64,000 nt of DNA from positions 62,001 through 126,000 of the forward strand of contig NZ_LR734808.1 of assembly GCF_902506655.1 (NCBI RefSeq), in the 5' to 3' direction. How positions within the stretch are numbered: the first letter of the stretch is position 1; the number at the start of each line of letters is the position of its first letter. Made by a program: the position numbers and the translations under genes. Of this stretch, positions 18,568-28,001 are shown in pieces. The DNA comes from Marinoscillum sp. 108. Lineage in GTDB: Bacteria > Bacteroidota > Bacteroidia > Cytophagales > Cyclobacteriaceae. The notes beneath the pieces are model-generated. The model did not search any database. It saw only the letters and a list, made by a program, of their open reading frames with translations, and was not told the origin of the DNA.

Positions 18568-19776
18568 TCAGTTTTGAATATAGATAATTCTACCTTCATC
18601 ATCAATCAATATTTCATTTTCGGGGAAATCTTCCCGAGATAATTTTTGAATGTTCTTCATGACCTGCTTTCGCTCGTCTTTCAAGGGGCCCCGGCTATAG
18701 GATTGGTAGAAGGAATGGATTCTCCCACCAATGAACTCGCCGTTGGATTTGGTTTGTACCTCCAGTAAGGGGGATTCCCCATTGGCACCTTTCAGGTTAA
18801 AACGTCCATAAGTCAAAAAATTACCCAGTGAGTAGGCAATTAATCTGTCTTTATAAACTTCAATAGCTCTGACCACATGTGGTCCATGCCCCAATACCAA
18901 ATCGGCACCTGCATCAATCATCGCGTGACTAAACTCATAAATGTTGCCACGGTCTTCCCCAAAATAGAATTCTCGGGCTCTGGTCACGTGCATATTCTTG
19001 GCACCCTCCGCACCACCATGAATAGAGATAATCACCAGATCACTCAGGGAGTCCAGCATGGTCACGATGGATCTTGCGTATTCCACGTTATAGAAGGTGA
19101 GGGTTCCCTTATTTGGAGCAAAGGCCACAAACCCCACTTTCAGGTCTCCTATTTTGGCTACGGTATATGGGTACTCTGTAGAGCCAGCGGAGGTCAGCCC
19201 GAGGGAATCCAGGGTTTTTCGCGTAGCTTTTCTACCTACAGGCCCAAAGTCATTCGCGTGGTTATTGGCAACGCTTAGCAGATCAAATCCGCAATCAACG
19301 AGATTGGTGGCCAGTCGGGTGGGCATTTTGAATAGATAGCAGGCATCGGGGTTGTTGCATTCTTTGGGGTCACCTTCGCCATCCAATAAGGTGCCTTCGA
19401 GGTTGCCAAAGGTGATGTCGGCAGATGCGAGGAGGTCCCGGGTGTCATCCCAAAGGTATTCACCGTTGTTTAAAGGCAGGTAGCTCTTGTTGGGGAATTG
19501 GGTACCCATCATGATGTCTCCCACCGCCATGATGGTGACTGTATCCGGTAAGAGGCGTTCGATGGAGATGTCTACTTCCTGAAAGAGCGTGTCAAGGGTG
19601 TCTCCCGCCTGTGTGATCAGAAAAGTCTCTTTTTCCAGAGGAATGGAATCCAACGCTAATCTCACGGTATGCTGGTCGGGTGGAGGTGGGGCAGTGGTTT
19701 GCTGACTGACTTTACAGTTGGTAAGCAAAAACAGTAAAATTGAGAACGTAAGAAGTGATCCGCTGAGCTGCCTCAT
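18568..19776 (-). CDS. CapA-family (PGA synthesis-type) metallophosphatase lipoprotein
   Basis: A 402-residue lipoprotein; the lipobox LLTNC puts the lipidated Cys at position 21, followed by a Pro-rich stretch (TTAPPPPDQH). The calcineurin-like CapA domain (about 75-360) shows TIMAVGDIMMGTQFP, FGNLEGTLLDGEGDP, SVANNHANDFG, ISIHGGAEG and LVLGHGPHVVRAIEVY with the metal-binding His residues in place. Family members take part in capsular polyglutamate or polysaccharide handling; here there are no cap neighbours, so the role is unknown. It leads the merR-dprA operon and has a TACTTTTG promoter element just upstream. Confidence 0.9.
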   Translation of the reverse strand: MRQLSGSLLTFSILLFLLTNCKVSQQTTAPPPPDQHTVRLALDSIPLEKETFLITQAGDTLDTLFQEVDISIERLLPDTVTIMAVGDIMMGTQFPNKSYLPLNNGEYLWDDTRDLLASADITFGNLEGTLLDGEGDPKECNNPDACYLFKMPTRLATNLVDCGFDLLSVANNHANDFGPVGRKATRKTLDSLGLTSAGSTEYPYTVAKIGDLKVGFVAFAPNKGTLTFYNVEYARSIVTMLDSLSDLVIISIHGGAEGAKNMHVTRAREFYFGEDRGNIYEFSHAMIDAGADLVLGHGPHVVRAIEVYKDRLIAYSLGNFLTYGRFNLKGANGESPLLEVQTKSNGEFIGGRIHSFYQSYSRGPLKDERKQVMKNIQKLSREDFPENEILIDDEGRIIYIQN

Positions 19777-19794
19777 TCGATTGGGATTAGCCTA

Positions 19795-19802
19795 CAAAAG
19801 TA
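19795..19802 (-). promoter_or_regulatory. -7 promoter element (TACTTTTG) of the capA-merR-dprA operon
   Basis: On the minus strand TACTTTTG matches TAnnTTTG and lies 18 bases before the CapA start codon, giving a leader of about a dozen bases. Confidence 0.6.
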
Positions 19803-19848
19803 AGAGGATAATCTTGTCTATGGAAAGTAGTTTTCCACAAGTTTTAGA

Positions 19849-19880
19849 CATAAAAAAAGCGATGATGGATCATCGCTTTC
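19849..19880 (-). terminator. Intrinsic terminator of the M23 peptidase gene
   Basis: The stem GCGATGA with TCATCGC (19859-19876, loop TGGA), extended by AA/TT, is followed on the minus strand by seven T's. It lies 20 bases after the M23 stop. Confidence 0.85.
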
Positions 19881-19900
19881 AAGTTCGAATGTTTTTATGC

Positions 19901-20884
19901 TTAGTAAGAACCCATGGCCTGGTTTTCTATAGAGGCCAATCGGAGTACTTCTTCATATTCTTCAGAGTCCAGATCTTTGTAGAAGTAATGTACCGGATTC
20001 ACGGGCTTACCGTCAATTTTTACTTCATAATGAAGGTGTGGAGCGGTAGACTTACCAGTATTTCCAGAGTAAGCGATTAACTCACCACGCTTCACTTTCT
20101 GGCCTGTTTTCACCACAAACTCATTGAGGTGAGCATATTTGGTGGTGTATCCAAATCCATGGTCGATTTCAATTTGCTTACCGTAACCGCTAAAGCTGGT
20201 TTTGGTAAACTTGACCACTCCATCTCCAGTAGCATAGACAGGGTTTCCTTTAGGCAAAGAGAAGTCTACTCCGTGGTGTGGTCGTCGTGTTTTCAGGATT
20301 GGATCCATTCGGTATCCAAATCCACTTGATAGTCGCTTAAGGTCTTCATTGGATACAGGCTGAATGGCGGGCATAGAAGCCAGCATCAACTCTTTGTCCA
20401 AAGCCAGATTCATCACCTCATCGTAGGATTTGGTCTGGATGTACATTTGTTTTTTGAGCTGATCAATGCGCTGGTAGTTTTCAAGTACCAGCTCTTCACG
20501 CTCAAGACCCTGCTCCAGAATGTTTCTGTAGCGGTTAGCTCCACCAAATCCAGCTTTTCTGATTTCATCGGCAATAGGCTCTGCACCCATGATGACCCGG
20601 TAGATGTTGTCATCTCTTTCCTGCAGGGAGGCCAACATCTGATTGGCATCTGTTACTTCCTTGCTTAGGAGCTCGTAGTACATTCTGAGCTCCTCGTTTT
20701 CTTTTCTCAAAAGCGCCTCTTCAGGGGACTCAAAATATTTGGTATAGATAAACACTATACCCCCCGCCAAAAGCATCGCTAGCATTAAAAAACCAAGCGA
20801 ATTCCATAGGATATCCCATGATGAAACTCTTATCCGCTCGTATCTACATGACTCTGTGTCATAATAATACTTAATCCTGGCCAT
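19901..20884 (-). CDS. M23 family metallopeptidase (membrane-anchored LytM-type murein hydrolase)
   Basis: A 327-residue protein with a short cytoplasmic N-terminus, one membrane span (about 29-47; LGFLMLAMLLAGGIVFIY), a coiled coil (about 55-150) and a C-terminal LytM domain in the periplasm. The zinc residues are present: HHGVD with His203 and Asp207, and HLH with His283 and His285 (TAPHLHYEVK). The layout is that of cell-wall endopeptidases acting in elongation or division. It is divergent from alaS across 128 bases and ends at its own terminator. Confidence 0.94.
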   Translation of the reverse strand: MARIKYYYDTESCRYERIRVSSWDILWNSLGFLMLAMLLAGGIVFIYTKYFESPEEALLRKENEELRMYYELLSKEVTDANQMLASLQERDDNIYRVIMGAEPIADEIRKAGFGGANRYRNILEQGLEREELVLENYQRIDQLKKQMYIQTKSYDEVMNLALDKELMLASMPAIQPVSNEDLKRLSSGFGYRMDPILKTRRPHHGVDFSLPKGNPVYATGDGVVKFTKTSFSGYGKQIEIDHGFGYTTKYAHLNEFVVKTGQKVKRGELIAYSGNTGKSTAPHLHYEVKIDGKPVNPVHYFYKDLDSEEYEEVLRLASIENQAMGSY

Positions 20885-21012
20885 AGATCAATGTTAGGTT
20901 ATTTTCAATTAGTTTTGCTCGGCTGGTAGAGCAAATCTAATCGGCAAATTACGGTTTTTATACCAATAAAACCAAACGCAAAACTGTAAGCATTTAATAT
21001 TCAAGTAGTTAC

Positions 21013-23646
21013 ATGGATTCAAAAGATATCCGCGCTCAATTTCTCGAGTTTTTTAAGTCAAAGTCCCACAAAATAGTTCCTTCCGCTCCCATAGTCGTAC
21101 AAAACGACCCTACGCTGATGTTTACCAACGCCGGTATGAATCAGTTTAAGGACTATTTCCTGGGCAATAAGACCCCTGATTCCAACCGTGTGGCAGATAC
21201 TCAGAAGTGTTTGCGTGTGTCGGGCAAGCACAATGATCTGGAAGAAGTAGGGTTGGATACCTATCATCATACCATGTTTGAGATGCTGGGCAACTGGTCC
21301 TTTGGGGACTACTTCAAGAAAGAAGCCATCGAATGGGCGTGGGAGTTTCTTACTGATGTATGTGGCCTGCCGGAGGATCGCATGTATGCCACTGTTTTTG
21401 AAGGAGATGAGAAAGAACAACTGGAAGCAGATGAGGAGGCACGGGGATACTGGAAAGCACTGATACCCGAATCCCGTATTCTCAATGGTAATAAGAAAGA
21501 TAATTTCTGGGAAATGGGGGATACGGGTCCATGTGGCCCCTGCTCCGAGATCCACATTGACCTGCGCTCAGAGGATGAAGTAAAAAAAGTACCGGGTAGA
21601 GACCTTGTCAATAATGACCATCCACTGGTGGTGGAAATCTGGAACCTGGTTTTCATGCAATTCAATAGACTGGCTGATGGTTCGCTTAAAAATCTACCAC
21701 AGCAGCATGTAGATACCGGAATGGGCTTCGAACGACTGGCTATGGCTGTTCAGGGAAAGCAATCCAACTATGACACGGATGTTTTTCAGCCAATTATCCA
21801 GTCTATTGCGAAACGTGCCGGTGTGACCTATGGTGAAGACCAGAAAGTGGATATTGCCATAAGGGTGATTTCTGACCACATCAGAGCTATTTCATTTACC
21901 ATCGCCGATGGACAGCTGCCGGGCAATGCAAAGGCAGGATATGTGATTCGCAGAATCCTTAGAAGAGCTGTGCGTTACGGATACACTTTCTTAAATTTTA
22001 AAGAACCTTTCCTCACGGACCTGGTAGGGCAGTTGGCGGATCAGTTTAAAGATACCTTTCCCGAGTTGGACGCGCAGCGTGTGTTTGTGGCCAAAGTGAT
22101 TCGTGAGGAAGAAGTATCTTTTCTCAGAACACTGGAAAAAGGGCTGAAACGATTTGAAATCATCAAAGCTGAGACCAAGGGCAAAGTGATCGATGGGAAA
22201 ACGGCTTTTGAACTATATGATACCTACGGATTTCCGTTGGATCTTACCTCATTGATTGCCAGAGAAAATGGTTTCTCAGTAGATGAAAAAGCTTTTCAGG
22301 CTGAAATGCTGATTCAAAAGGAAAGATCTAAAAGTGCAGCAGAGCAGTCTACCGGGGATTGGATAAGTGTGATTTCTGAAGCCGAGGCTTCTGTTTTTCT
22401 TGGTTATGAACACCTGGAATCTGAATCCAGGATCACCAGGTATCGGGAAGTAAAGCAAAAGAAAGGTTCTTTCTACCAGATTGTGCTGGATCAGACCCCT
22501 TTTTACGCTGAGAGCGGTGGTCAGGTAGGGGATTCGGGAGTTTTAGAGAGTGATGCAGAGCGCATTGCGGTATTTGATACCAAAAGGGAGAATGACCTGA
22601 TTGTTCATTACACCAAGGCTCTGCCCAAAGACCTCACAGCCACCTTTATGGCAAAAGTGAATGTGCAGAAGCGCCTGCTTACCGAAAACAATCACTCCGC
22701 CACGCATTTACTTCATGCAGCACTGAGAAGCGTTCTTGGCGAACACGTGCAACAAAAGGGATCCCTGGTGAACGAAGAGGTTTTGAGATTTGATTTCTCC
22801 CATTTCGCCAAGGTGACAGAAGAAGAAATTGCGAAAGTAGAGGCGATTGTAAACAGAAGGATACGTGAAAATATAGCGCTGGACGAAAGGCGCAATGTTC
22901 CGATAGAAGAAGCCAAATCATTGGGTGCTATGGCACTCTTTGGGGAGAAATATGGTGAGTTTGTGCGGGTAATCACTTTTGATCGGGATTATTCTGTAGA
23001 GCTATGCGGAGGTACCCATGTGCCAGCTACTGGCCATATCGGTTTGTTTAAGATCGTAAGTGAGAGCTCTGTAGCAGCCGGTGTACGGCGTATAGAAGCC
23101 ATTACGGCTGATAAGGCTGAAGCTTTCGTGGATCAGGAATTGGAGATACTTAAAGAAATAAAGGAACTTCTTAAAAACCCGGCCGATCCCAAGAAAGCGA
23201 TTGTATCTCTTATTGAGGAGAAAAATCAGCTTCAGAAGCAGATTGATGAGCTCAATCAGCAGCAGGGCAGCGCTCTGAAAAAGGATTTAATCAATAAAGT
23301 AGAAGATATTGATGGCATCAAAGTAATCACCCAGGAAGTAAAATTGCCTGATGCCAATGTACTCAAACAACTTTCATTTGAACTCAAAAATGAAGTTCCT
23401 AATCTGGTAGCGGTTTTAGCTGCCAACCTGAACGAAAAGCCAATGCTAAGTGTCATATTGGATGACGCGTTGGTCCAAAAGCTTGGACTCAATGCTTCTG
23501 AAATGGTGCGAGCCATGGCGAAGGAAATTCAGGGTGGTGGTGGAGGTCAGCCATTTTATGCCACTGCTGGTGGTAAGAATTTGGCCGGACTCTCTCAAGC
23601 GCTTGAGATTGGGAAGAAAATTATTCATGAGAAACTGAAAAGTTGA
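21013..23646 (+). CDS. alaS: Alanyl-tRNA synthetase
   Basis: An 877-residue cytoplasmic enzyme of normal length. The class II catalytic core lies at 1-230 ([45 protein letters not shown]). The editing domain holds the zinc residues in [10 protein letters not shown] (His561, His565) and [12 protein letters not shown] (Cys665, His669), and the C-terminal DHHA1/C-Ala part ends with [16 protein letters not shown]. It heads an operon with gatB 6 bases downstream, then a TlpA-like gene 6 bases further. Confidence 0.98.
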   Translation: MDSKDIRAQFLEFFKSKSHKIVPSAPIVVQNDPTLMFTNAGMNQFKDYFLGNKTPDSNRVADTQKCLRVSGKHNDLEEVGLDTYHHTMFEMLGNWSFGDYFKKEAIEWAWEFLTDVCGLPEDRMYATVFEGDEKEQLEADEEARGYWKALIPESRILNGNKKDNFWEMGDTGPCGPCSEIHIDLRSEDEVKKVPGRDLVNNDHPLVVEIWNLVFMQFNRLADGSLKNLPQQHVDTGMGFERLAMAVQGKQSNYDTDVFQPIIQSIAKRAGVTYGEDQKVDIAIRVISDHIRAISFTIADGQLPGNAKAGYVIRRILRRAVRYGYTFLNFKEPFLTDLVGQLADQFKDTFPELDAQRVFVAKVIREEEVSFLRTLEKGLKRFEIIKAETKGKVIDGKTAFELYDTYGFPLDLTSLIARENGFSVDEKAFQAEMLIQKERSKSAAEQSTGDWISVISEAEASVFLGYEHLESESRITRYREVKQKKGSFYQIVLDQTPFYAESGGQVGDSGVLESDAERIAVFDTKRENDLIVHYTKALPKDLTATFMAKVNVQKRLLTENNHSATHLLHAALRSVLGEHVQQKGSLVNEEVLRFDFSHFAKVTEEEIAKVEAIVNRRIRENIALDERRNVPIEEAKSLGAMALFGEKYGEFVRVITFDRDYSVELCGGTHVPATGHIGLFKIVSESSVAAGVRRIEAITADKAEAFVDQELEILKEIKELLKNPADPKKAIVSLIEEKNQLQKQIDELNQQQGSALKKDLINKVEDIDGIKVITQEVKLPDANVLKQLSFELKNEVPNLVAVLAANLNEKPMLSVILDDALVQKLGLNASEMVRAMAKEIQGGGGGQPFYATAGGKNLAGLSQALEIGKKIIHEKLKS

Positions 23647-23652
23647 GATCAA

Positions 23653-25119
23653 ATGATTTCCGAAGAGGTCAAAGCCAAATACAAGCTTGTAGTAGGGCTG
23701 GAGGTGCATGCACAGCTGAATACTGAGACGAAGATTTTTTCGTCAGATGGCAATTCCTTTGGGGATGCACCCAATACCAACGTGAGCACCATCTCACTGG
23801 GACATCCTGGTGTGATGCCCAAGCTGAACATCAAAGCTGTGGAATATGCTATCAAGATGGGGCTGGCCTGTAAGAGTAAGATTAGCGAGTACCAGTTTTT
23901 CGATCGAAAGAATTATTTCTACCCGGACCTTCCAAAGGGCTATCAAATCACTCAGGATAAGACTCCTATCTGCATAGGTGGGTCGGTGCCGGTGGTCTAT
24001 GATGGCAATCAACACTCAGAGGTAGTACTGAACAGAATACACCTGGAGGAAGATGCCGGAAAATCCATTCACCTGGAAGGTGAGACCGATACCCTCATAG
24101 ATCTGAACCGAGCGGGTGTGCCACTGATAGAAATCGTGACCGAGCCGGTGATCAAAACACCGGAAGAAGCAGGGGCTTTTCTGACAGAAGTGAGAAAGCT
24201 TGTGCGTTATCTGGGAATATGCGATGGCAACATGGAAGAGGGTTCTGTCCGCTGTGATGCCAATGTATCCGTGATGCGAACCACCGATACCCAATTAGGT
24301 AAAAAGGTGGAAGTGAAAAACATGAACTCCATTAAAAATGTGGTACGCGCCATTTACCACGAAATGGATAGACAAATAGCGCTTTTGGAGGCGGGAGAGG
24401 AGATTATTTCTGAGACCAGGACTTTTGATGCCAATACGGGGGATTCCTCGGGTATGCGCACCAAAGAGGAGTTGAATGATTACCGATACTTTCCGGAGCC
24501 TGACCTGAGCCCGCTGAGAGTGACCAGCGACTGGCTGGAGAAGATCAGGGCTGAAATGCCTTTGTTACCTTCTGATTTCAAAAGCAAGTTTGAAAAGGAA
24601 TATGGTCTGAGTGAATCAGATGCTTTGGTGCTAACCGATCAAAAGGAGATGGCCTATTTCTTCGAAGAACTGTGTCAGCAAACCAATAATTTCAAAGGTG
24701 CCGCCAACTGGGTGATGGGTCCATTCAAATCCTATCTGAACGAAACCGGAAATACCATTGAAAGTTCGGTGATCAGGGTCAGTCATTTATCCGGAATCAT
24801 TCAGCTGATAGATGAAGGAGTGGTGAGCTTTTCCGCTGCCAATCAACAACTTTTTCCGTATCTGGTGGCTAATCCTGGGGCTACTCCCTTGGAAGCTGCC
24901 CAAACACTCAATATCTTTCAGGAATCGGACACAGCTTCCATTCAGCCGGTGATTGATCAGGTGCTGATCGATAGCCCTCAGAAAGTGGCAGAGTACCGAA
25001 AGGGTAAAAAAGGCCTCATCGGGATGTTTATGGGAGAAGTCATGAAGAAGACCAATGGAAAGGTAGATCCTAAGTTGGCCAACCGACTGTTAAGAGAGTC
25101 GTTAGAAACAATCAAATAA
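23653..25119 (+). CDS. gatB: Asp/Glu-tRNA amidotransferase subunit B
   Basis: A 488-residue kinase-transamidase subunit that, with GatA and GatC, converts Glu-tRNA-Gln or Asp-tRNA-Asn to the amide. The hallmark GLEVHAQLNTETKIFS, the core QFFDRKNYFYPDLPKGYQI, the DLNRAGVPLIEIVTEP and RCDANVSV motifs, and the C-terminal YqeY-like tail (SPQKVAEYRKGKKGLIGMFMG) are all present. gatA and gatC are not in this window. Only 6 bases separate it from alaS, so translation is probably coupled to that transcript. Confidence 0.97.
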   Translation: MISEEVKAKYKLVVGLEVHAQLNTETKIFSSDGNSFGDAPNTNVSTISLGHPGVMPKLNIKAVEYAIKMGLACKSKISEYQFFDRKNYFYPDLPKGYQITQDKTPICIGGSVPVVYDGNQHSEVVLNRIHLEEDAGKSIHLEGETDTLIDLNRAGVPLIEIVTEPVIKTPEEAGAFLTEVRKLVRYLGICDGNMEEGSVRCDANVSVMRTTDTQLGKKVEVKNMNSIKNVVRAIYHEMDRQIALLEAGEEIISETRTFDANTGDSSGMRTKEELNDYRYFPEPDLSPLRVTSDWLEKIRAEMPLLPSDFKSKFEKEYGLSESDALVLTDQKEMAYFFEELCQQTNNFKGAANWVMGPFKSYLNETGNTIESSVIRVSHLSGIIQLIDEGVVSFSAANQQLFPYLVANPGATPLEAAQTLNIFQESDTASIQPVIDQVLIDSPQKVAEYRKGKKGLIGMFMGEVMKKTNGKVDPKLANRLLRESLETIK

Positions 25120-25125
25120 AAGATT

Positions 25126-26238
25126 ATGAGTCAGAGTAAGTACTTGGTGTTGGGCTTGATTTTGTCCGTTTTTGGATGTGGTAAATCTGGAGAAGATGGG
25201 ATTAATGTGTCTGGAAAAGTTGAAAATCCTATTAAAGGTGAGTTGGTTGTGCTCAATCAATTTGAGTTTACCGGACTGAAACCTATCGATACCATTGAGG
25301 TAGATCCTTCGGGAGCATTTGAGTTTTATGTGAAGCCGGCTGAGGCTACTTTTTATCGACTAAATTTTTACAATCGCCAGCAGATGAACCTGGTGCTGGA
25401 TGGCACGGAAGAGGAAGTGGTGATCATGCTGGAAGGAAATAACCCTGGTGGAGAAGTCTCCGTGACCGGCTCCAAGCACACCAAATACGTGCAACAGCTG
25501 GAAGGGATGATGCGTGATCAGCAGGCGGACGTGAAGGAACTCAATCAGCAGGCCATTGAGGCGAGGATGGCGGATGATCAGCAGACCCTTGCCAGGCTCA
25601 CAGAAGAGTATTTTGCACTGATGAAACTGCGTCAGAAGGAGCTGAAAACATTTATCTGGAAGATCGCCCCTTCATTGGCTGCGTATTACGGGCTGGAGTC
25701 ATTGCCTGTGGAGGAGCATTTCCCTTTTTACGACAGTGTAGCTCAGAAGTTCAGTGCCGAGCTTCCCGGCAATATGTTTACAGAAGAGTTGACCAAAAAG
25801 GTTTCGGCCCTCAGAAAACTGGCGATTGGGGCAGAAGCGCCTGAGATTTCACTACCCAATCCTGATGGAGAAGTGGTCACGCTTAGCTCTTTACGTGGAA
25901 AATATGTGTTGGTTGATTTTTGGGCTGCATGGTGCAAACCTTGTCGGGCTGAAAACCCCAACGTGGTGAGACTTTATCAGCAGTATCAGGGTGAAAACTT
26001 TGAAATACTCGGGGTGTCTTTGGATAGAAACAAAGCTGCATGGGTAGGGGCCATAGAGCAGGATGGATTGCCATGGGTGCATGTGTCGGACCTGAAGTAC
26101 TTCAACTCTGTGGCTGCTGCTGAATATCAGATCACCTCCATACCAGCTACTTATTTGATCGGTCCGGATGGTAAAATCATCGCCAAAGGTCTGAGAGGAG
26201 CCTCGCTGGAAGCCAAGTTGAAAGAAATATTTGGCTAA
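25126..26238 (+). CDS. TlpA-like thioredoxin-fold lipoprotein with DUF4369 domain
   Basis: A 370-residue envelope protein. The N-terminus is a lipoprotein signal with the likely lipidated Cys18 (LSVFGCGKS). A DUF4369 domain (about 25-125; NVSGKVENPIKGELVVLNQF) precedes a helical linker and a C-terminal TlpA/ResA thioredoxin domain (about 230-370) with the active site WCKPC (Cys270, Cys273). This is the typical Bacteroidota disulfide oxidoreductase layout; the partner protein is unknown. The gene closes the alaS-gatB operon, and its terminator lies inside the coding end of the convergent psi-like gene. Confidence 0.93.
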   Translation: MSQSKYLVLGLILSVFGCGKSGEDGINVSGKVENPIKGELVVLNQFEFTGLKPIDTIEVDPSGAFEFYVKPAEATFYRLNFYNRQQMNLVLDGTEEEVVIMLEGNNPGGEVSVTGSKHTKYVQQLEGMMRDQQADVKELNQQAIEARMADDQQTLARLTEEYFALMKLRQKELKTFIWKIAPSLAAYYGLESLPVEEHFPFYDSVAQKFSAELPGNMFTEELTKKVSALRKLAIGAEAPEISLPNPDGEVVTLSSLRGKYVLVDFWAAWCKPCRAENPNVVRLYQQYQGENFEILGVSLDRNKAAWVGAIEQDGLPWVHVSDLKYFNSVAAAEYQITSIPATYLIGPDGKIIAKGLRGASLEAKLKEIFG

Positions 26239-26242
26239 TAGC

Positions 26243-26770
26243 CTACTTTAAAAACATTTCCTGAAGGGCCGTCCATAAGCGGCCCTTTTCATTTTTATCT
26301 GCGTGCAAATCTGCCGGAGCGGCTGACACCAGGATTTGCCTATCAGATACTTTGGTAGGTTGATAAGAAGCCACAGCGGTTCCCAGTTTCAATTCCAGTT
26401 CTTTTTGGTATCCAAAACAAAGGAGCTTGTGATAGTGTGGCTCATAAGCGTTGATGCCTTCCATTAAGTTGGCCTTTTCGAAATCTTCATTGATGGCAGC
26501 CAATATTTTCACCAGAAGCTCTTTGTCCTGTGCAGTAAGCGGAGGTGACCATATAGCCAGGTCATGCACGGTAGGTGGGACGATGGCTGCGGGAGGTTCC
26601 TCCACCACGGTTGCTGGCGTCTCCACTTTTTCTTCCACCACTGCCGCTGGGGTCTCCACTTTTTCTTCCACCACAGGGGCTGGAGGTGTCTCTTTTACAG
26701 ACTCAGGGATGATCTCGTCCAGCAGGTAGAGGTCTTCAGTGATGAAAAAGGGCAGATACTCGTCTTCCAT
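26243..26770 (-). CDS. Small linker-rich protein resembling DNA polymerase III psi subunit (HolD)
   Basis: A 175-residue protein in three parts: a hydrophobic-acidic N-terminal peptide (1-24; EYLPFFITEDLYLLDEI), a Pro/Glu/Val-rich linker with 11-residue repeats (about 25-70), and a C-terminal globular part (75-175). The last part has helix LLVKILAAIN, strand YHKLLCFGY, then RQILVSAAP and ADLHADKNEKGRLWTALQ. As I recall it, this closely follows the order of E. coli HolD, which ends LTDLRANPTARAALWQQI. The assignment is inference: psi links the clamp loader to chi in Proteobacteria, and a Bacteroidota counterpart is not standard annotation. The ATG overlaps the thioesterase stop (TAATG), so the genes are translationally coupled. 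Confidence 0.55.
   Translation of the reverse strand: MEDEYLPFFITEDLYLLDEIIPESVKETPPAPVVEEKVETPAAVVEEKVETPATVVEEPPAAIVPPTVHDLAIWSPPLTAQDKELLVKILAAINEDFEKANLMEGINAYEPHYHKLLCFGYQKELELKLGTAVASYQPTKVSDRQILVSAAPADLHADKNEKGRLWTALQEMFLK
26264..26291 (+). terminator. Terminator of the alaS-gatB-tlpA transcript, inside the opposite gene
   Basis: AAGGGCCG (26264-26271) pairs with CGGCCCTT (26280-26287) and is followed by TTCATTTTT. It ends plus-strand transcription while also encoding part of the C-terminus of the convergent minus-strand gene. Confidence 0.8.
26585..26674 (-). repeat. 33-bp in-frame tandem repeat (VVEEKVETPAx)
   Basis: Two nearly identical 33-bp units and a partial third encode VVEEKVETPAA, VVEEKVETPAT and VVEEPPAA (residues 33-62 of the psi-like protein). 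Such in-frame repeats can change in number and so lengthen or shorten the linker. Confidence 0.85.
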
Positions 26771-27288
26771 TACAGTTTGAAAATTGATTTTAATTCGTTG
26801 GCGTCTTCAGGTTTCATCCGCTTACCCAGAACCAGTCTGAGTTGTCTTCTGCGGAGCGCTCCTTCATACAGTTCCTGTTCATCGGCGGTTTCTGGTTCTA
26901 TCTCTGGTACGTCAATGGGTTTCCCCATCTGATCTACGGCCACAAAAGTGAAAAAAGCTTTGTTGGTTTCTATTTTCCTGCCAGAAGGCACATCCTCAGC
27001 CGTCACCTCTATGTATACCTCCATGGAGGAATTGAAGGCTCTGGTGACAAAGGCATTTAAGGTGACTACATTGCCGAGCTGTATCGCTTTTGAAAAAGAA
27101 ATATTGTCTACTGAGGCCGTTACTACGATGCGATTGCTGTGACGCTGCGCGGCGATTGCTGAGACGATATCCATCCAGTGCATGAGTCTTCCCCCCATGA
27201 GGTTATTGAGGGTGTTGGTGTCATTGGGGAGGACCATTTCAGTCATGGTCACAAAGGATTCCCTGCAGTGTTTTTTCTTTTTGCTCAT
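26770..27288 (-). CDS. Acyl-CoA thioesterase (hotdog fold)
   Basis: A 172-residue cytoplasmic hotdog-fold thioesterase of the YciA/BFIT type. Signatures: PNDTNTLNNLMGGRLMHWMD with the catalytic Asn-Asp region, VVTASVDNISFSKAIQLGNV and a C-terminal basic tail. It hydrolyses medium or long acyl-CoAs. It lies 3 bases after pcm and shares its stop with the next gene's start (TAATG), so pcm, thioesterase and the psi-like gene form one tight operon. Confidence 0.92.
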   Translation of the reverse strand: MSKKKKHCRESFVTMTEMVLPNDTNTLNNLMGGRLMHWMDIVSAIAAQRHSNRIVVTASVDNISFSKAIQLGNVVTLNAFVTRAFNSSMEVYIEVTAEDVPSGRKIETNKAFFTFVAVDQMGKPIDVPEIEPETADEQELYEGALRRRQLRLVLGKRMKPEDANELKSIFKL

Positions 27289-27291
27289 AGG

Positions 27292-27942
27292 TTATTTTTT
27301 CCAGCCGTGTTCGCCCAGCAAAGGTACGAAGCTGAAATTCTTAAATGATTTTTTGGAAATTTTGTTTTCGGTGACCTTGGTGAATTTGTACATTTCCTGG
27401 GTTTTTCCGTCCCCAACCGGGATGATCAGCTTTCCACCGATTTTGAGTTGCTGAATAAGGTCCTGGGGTACTGATGGTGCGCCAGCAGTCACGATGATTC
27501 CATCGAAGGGAGCCTGTGCAGGAAGCCCACGTGAGCCATCTCCCTGATAGAAGTGGGGCCGATAGCCTAGCCGTGGTAAAAACTTTCGGGTTTGGTTGTA
27601 GAGGACCTTATTGTACTCTATGGTATGTACTTCAGCGCCAAGTTCCAGTAGGATACTGGCCTGGTAGCCCGAGCCCGTGCCAATCTCGAGAATCTTATCC
27701 CCGGCCTTGATCTCCAGAAGCTCCGTCTGGAAGGCCACTGTGTATGGCTGCGAAATGGTCTGTCCCTGACCTATTGGAAACGCTTTATCCTCGTAGGCAT
27801 GAGTCACAAAGATTTCGTCAAAGAAAAAGTGCCTGGGCAGCTTCATCATAGCATTCAACACCCGTTCATCTGTGATTCCTTTGGAGGCCACTTCCTTTAT
27901 CAGAAGTTTCCGCATTCCTTTATGCCTGTAACTATCTTCCAA
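27292..27942 (-). CDS. pcm: Protein-L-isoaspartate O-methyltransferase
   Basis: A 216-residue SAM-dependent enzyme that methylates isoaspartyl residues in aged proteins and so starts their repair. Motif I reads ILEIGTGSGYQASILLELG (about 80-98); the family block IGQGQTISQPYTVAFQTELL and the product-side IIVTAGAPSVPQDLIQQLK with GGKLIIPVG are all present. It is the first gene of a three-gene minus-strand operon and is divergent from ribE across 59 bases. Confidence 0.96.
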   Translation of the reverse strand: MEDSYRHKGMRKLLIKEVASKGITDERVLNAMMKLPRHFFFDEIFVTHAYEDKAFPIGQGQTISQPYTVAFQTELLEIKAGDKILEIGTGSGYQASILLELGAEVHTIEYNKVLYNQTRKFLPRLGYRPHFYQGDGSRGLPAQAPFDGIIVTAGAPSVPQDLIQQLKIGGKLIIPVGDGKTQEMYKFTKVTENKISKKSFKNFSFVPLLGEHGWKK

Positions 27943-28001
27943 TTAGCTAATATTGTAAACCAGTATGTAAAAATATAATCGGACATCGCATAGAAAATCC
28001 C

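Noticed and set aside
26585-26674. Short tandem repeats that could suggest a CRISPR or minisatellite
   Set aside because: They are two 33-bp in-frame units with no spacers, encoding VVEEKVETPA linker repeats.
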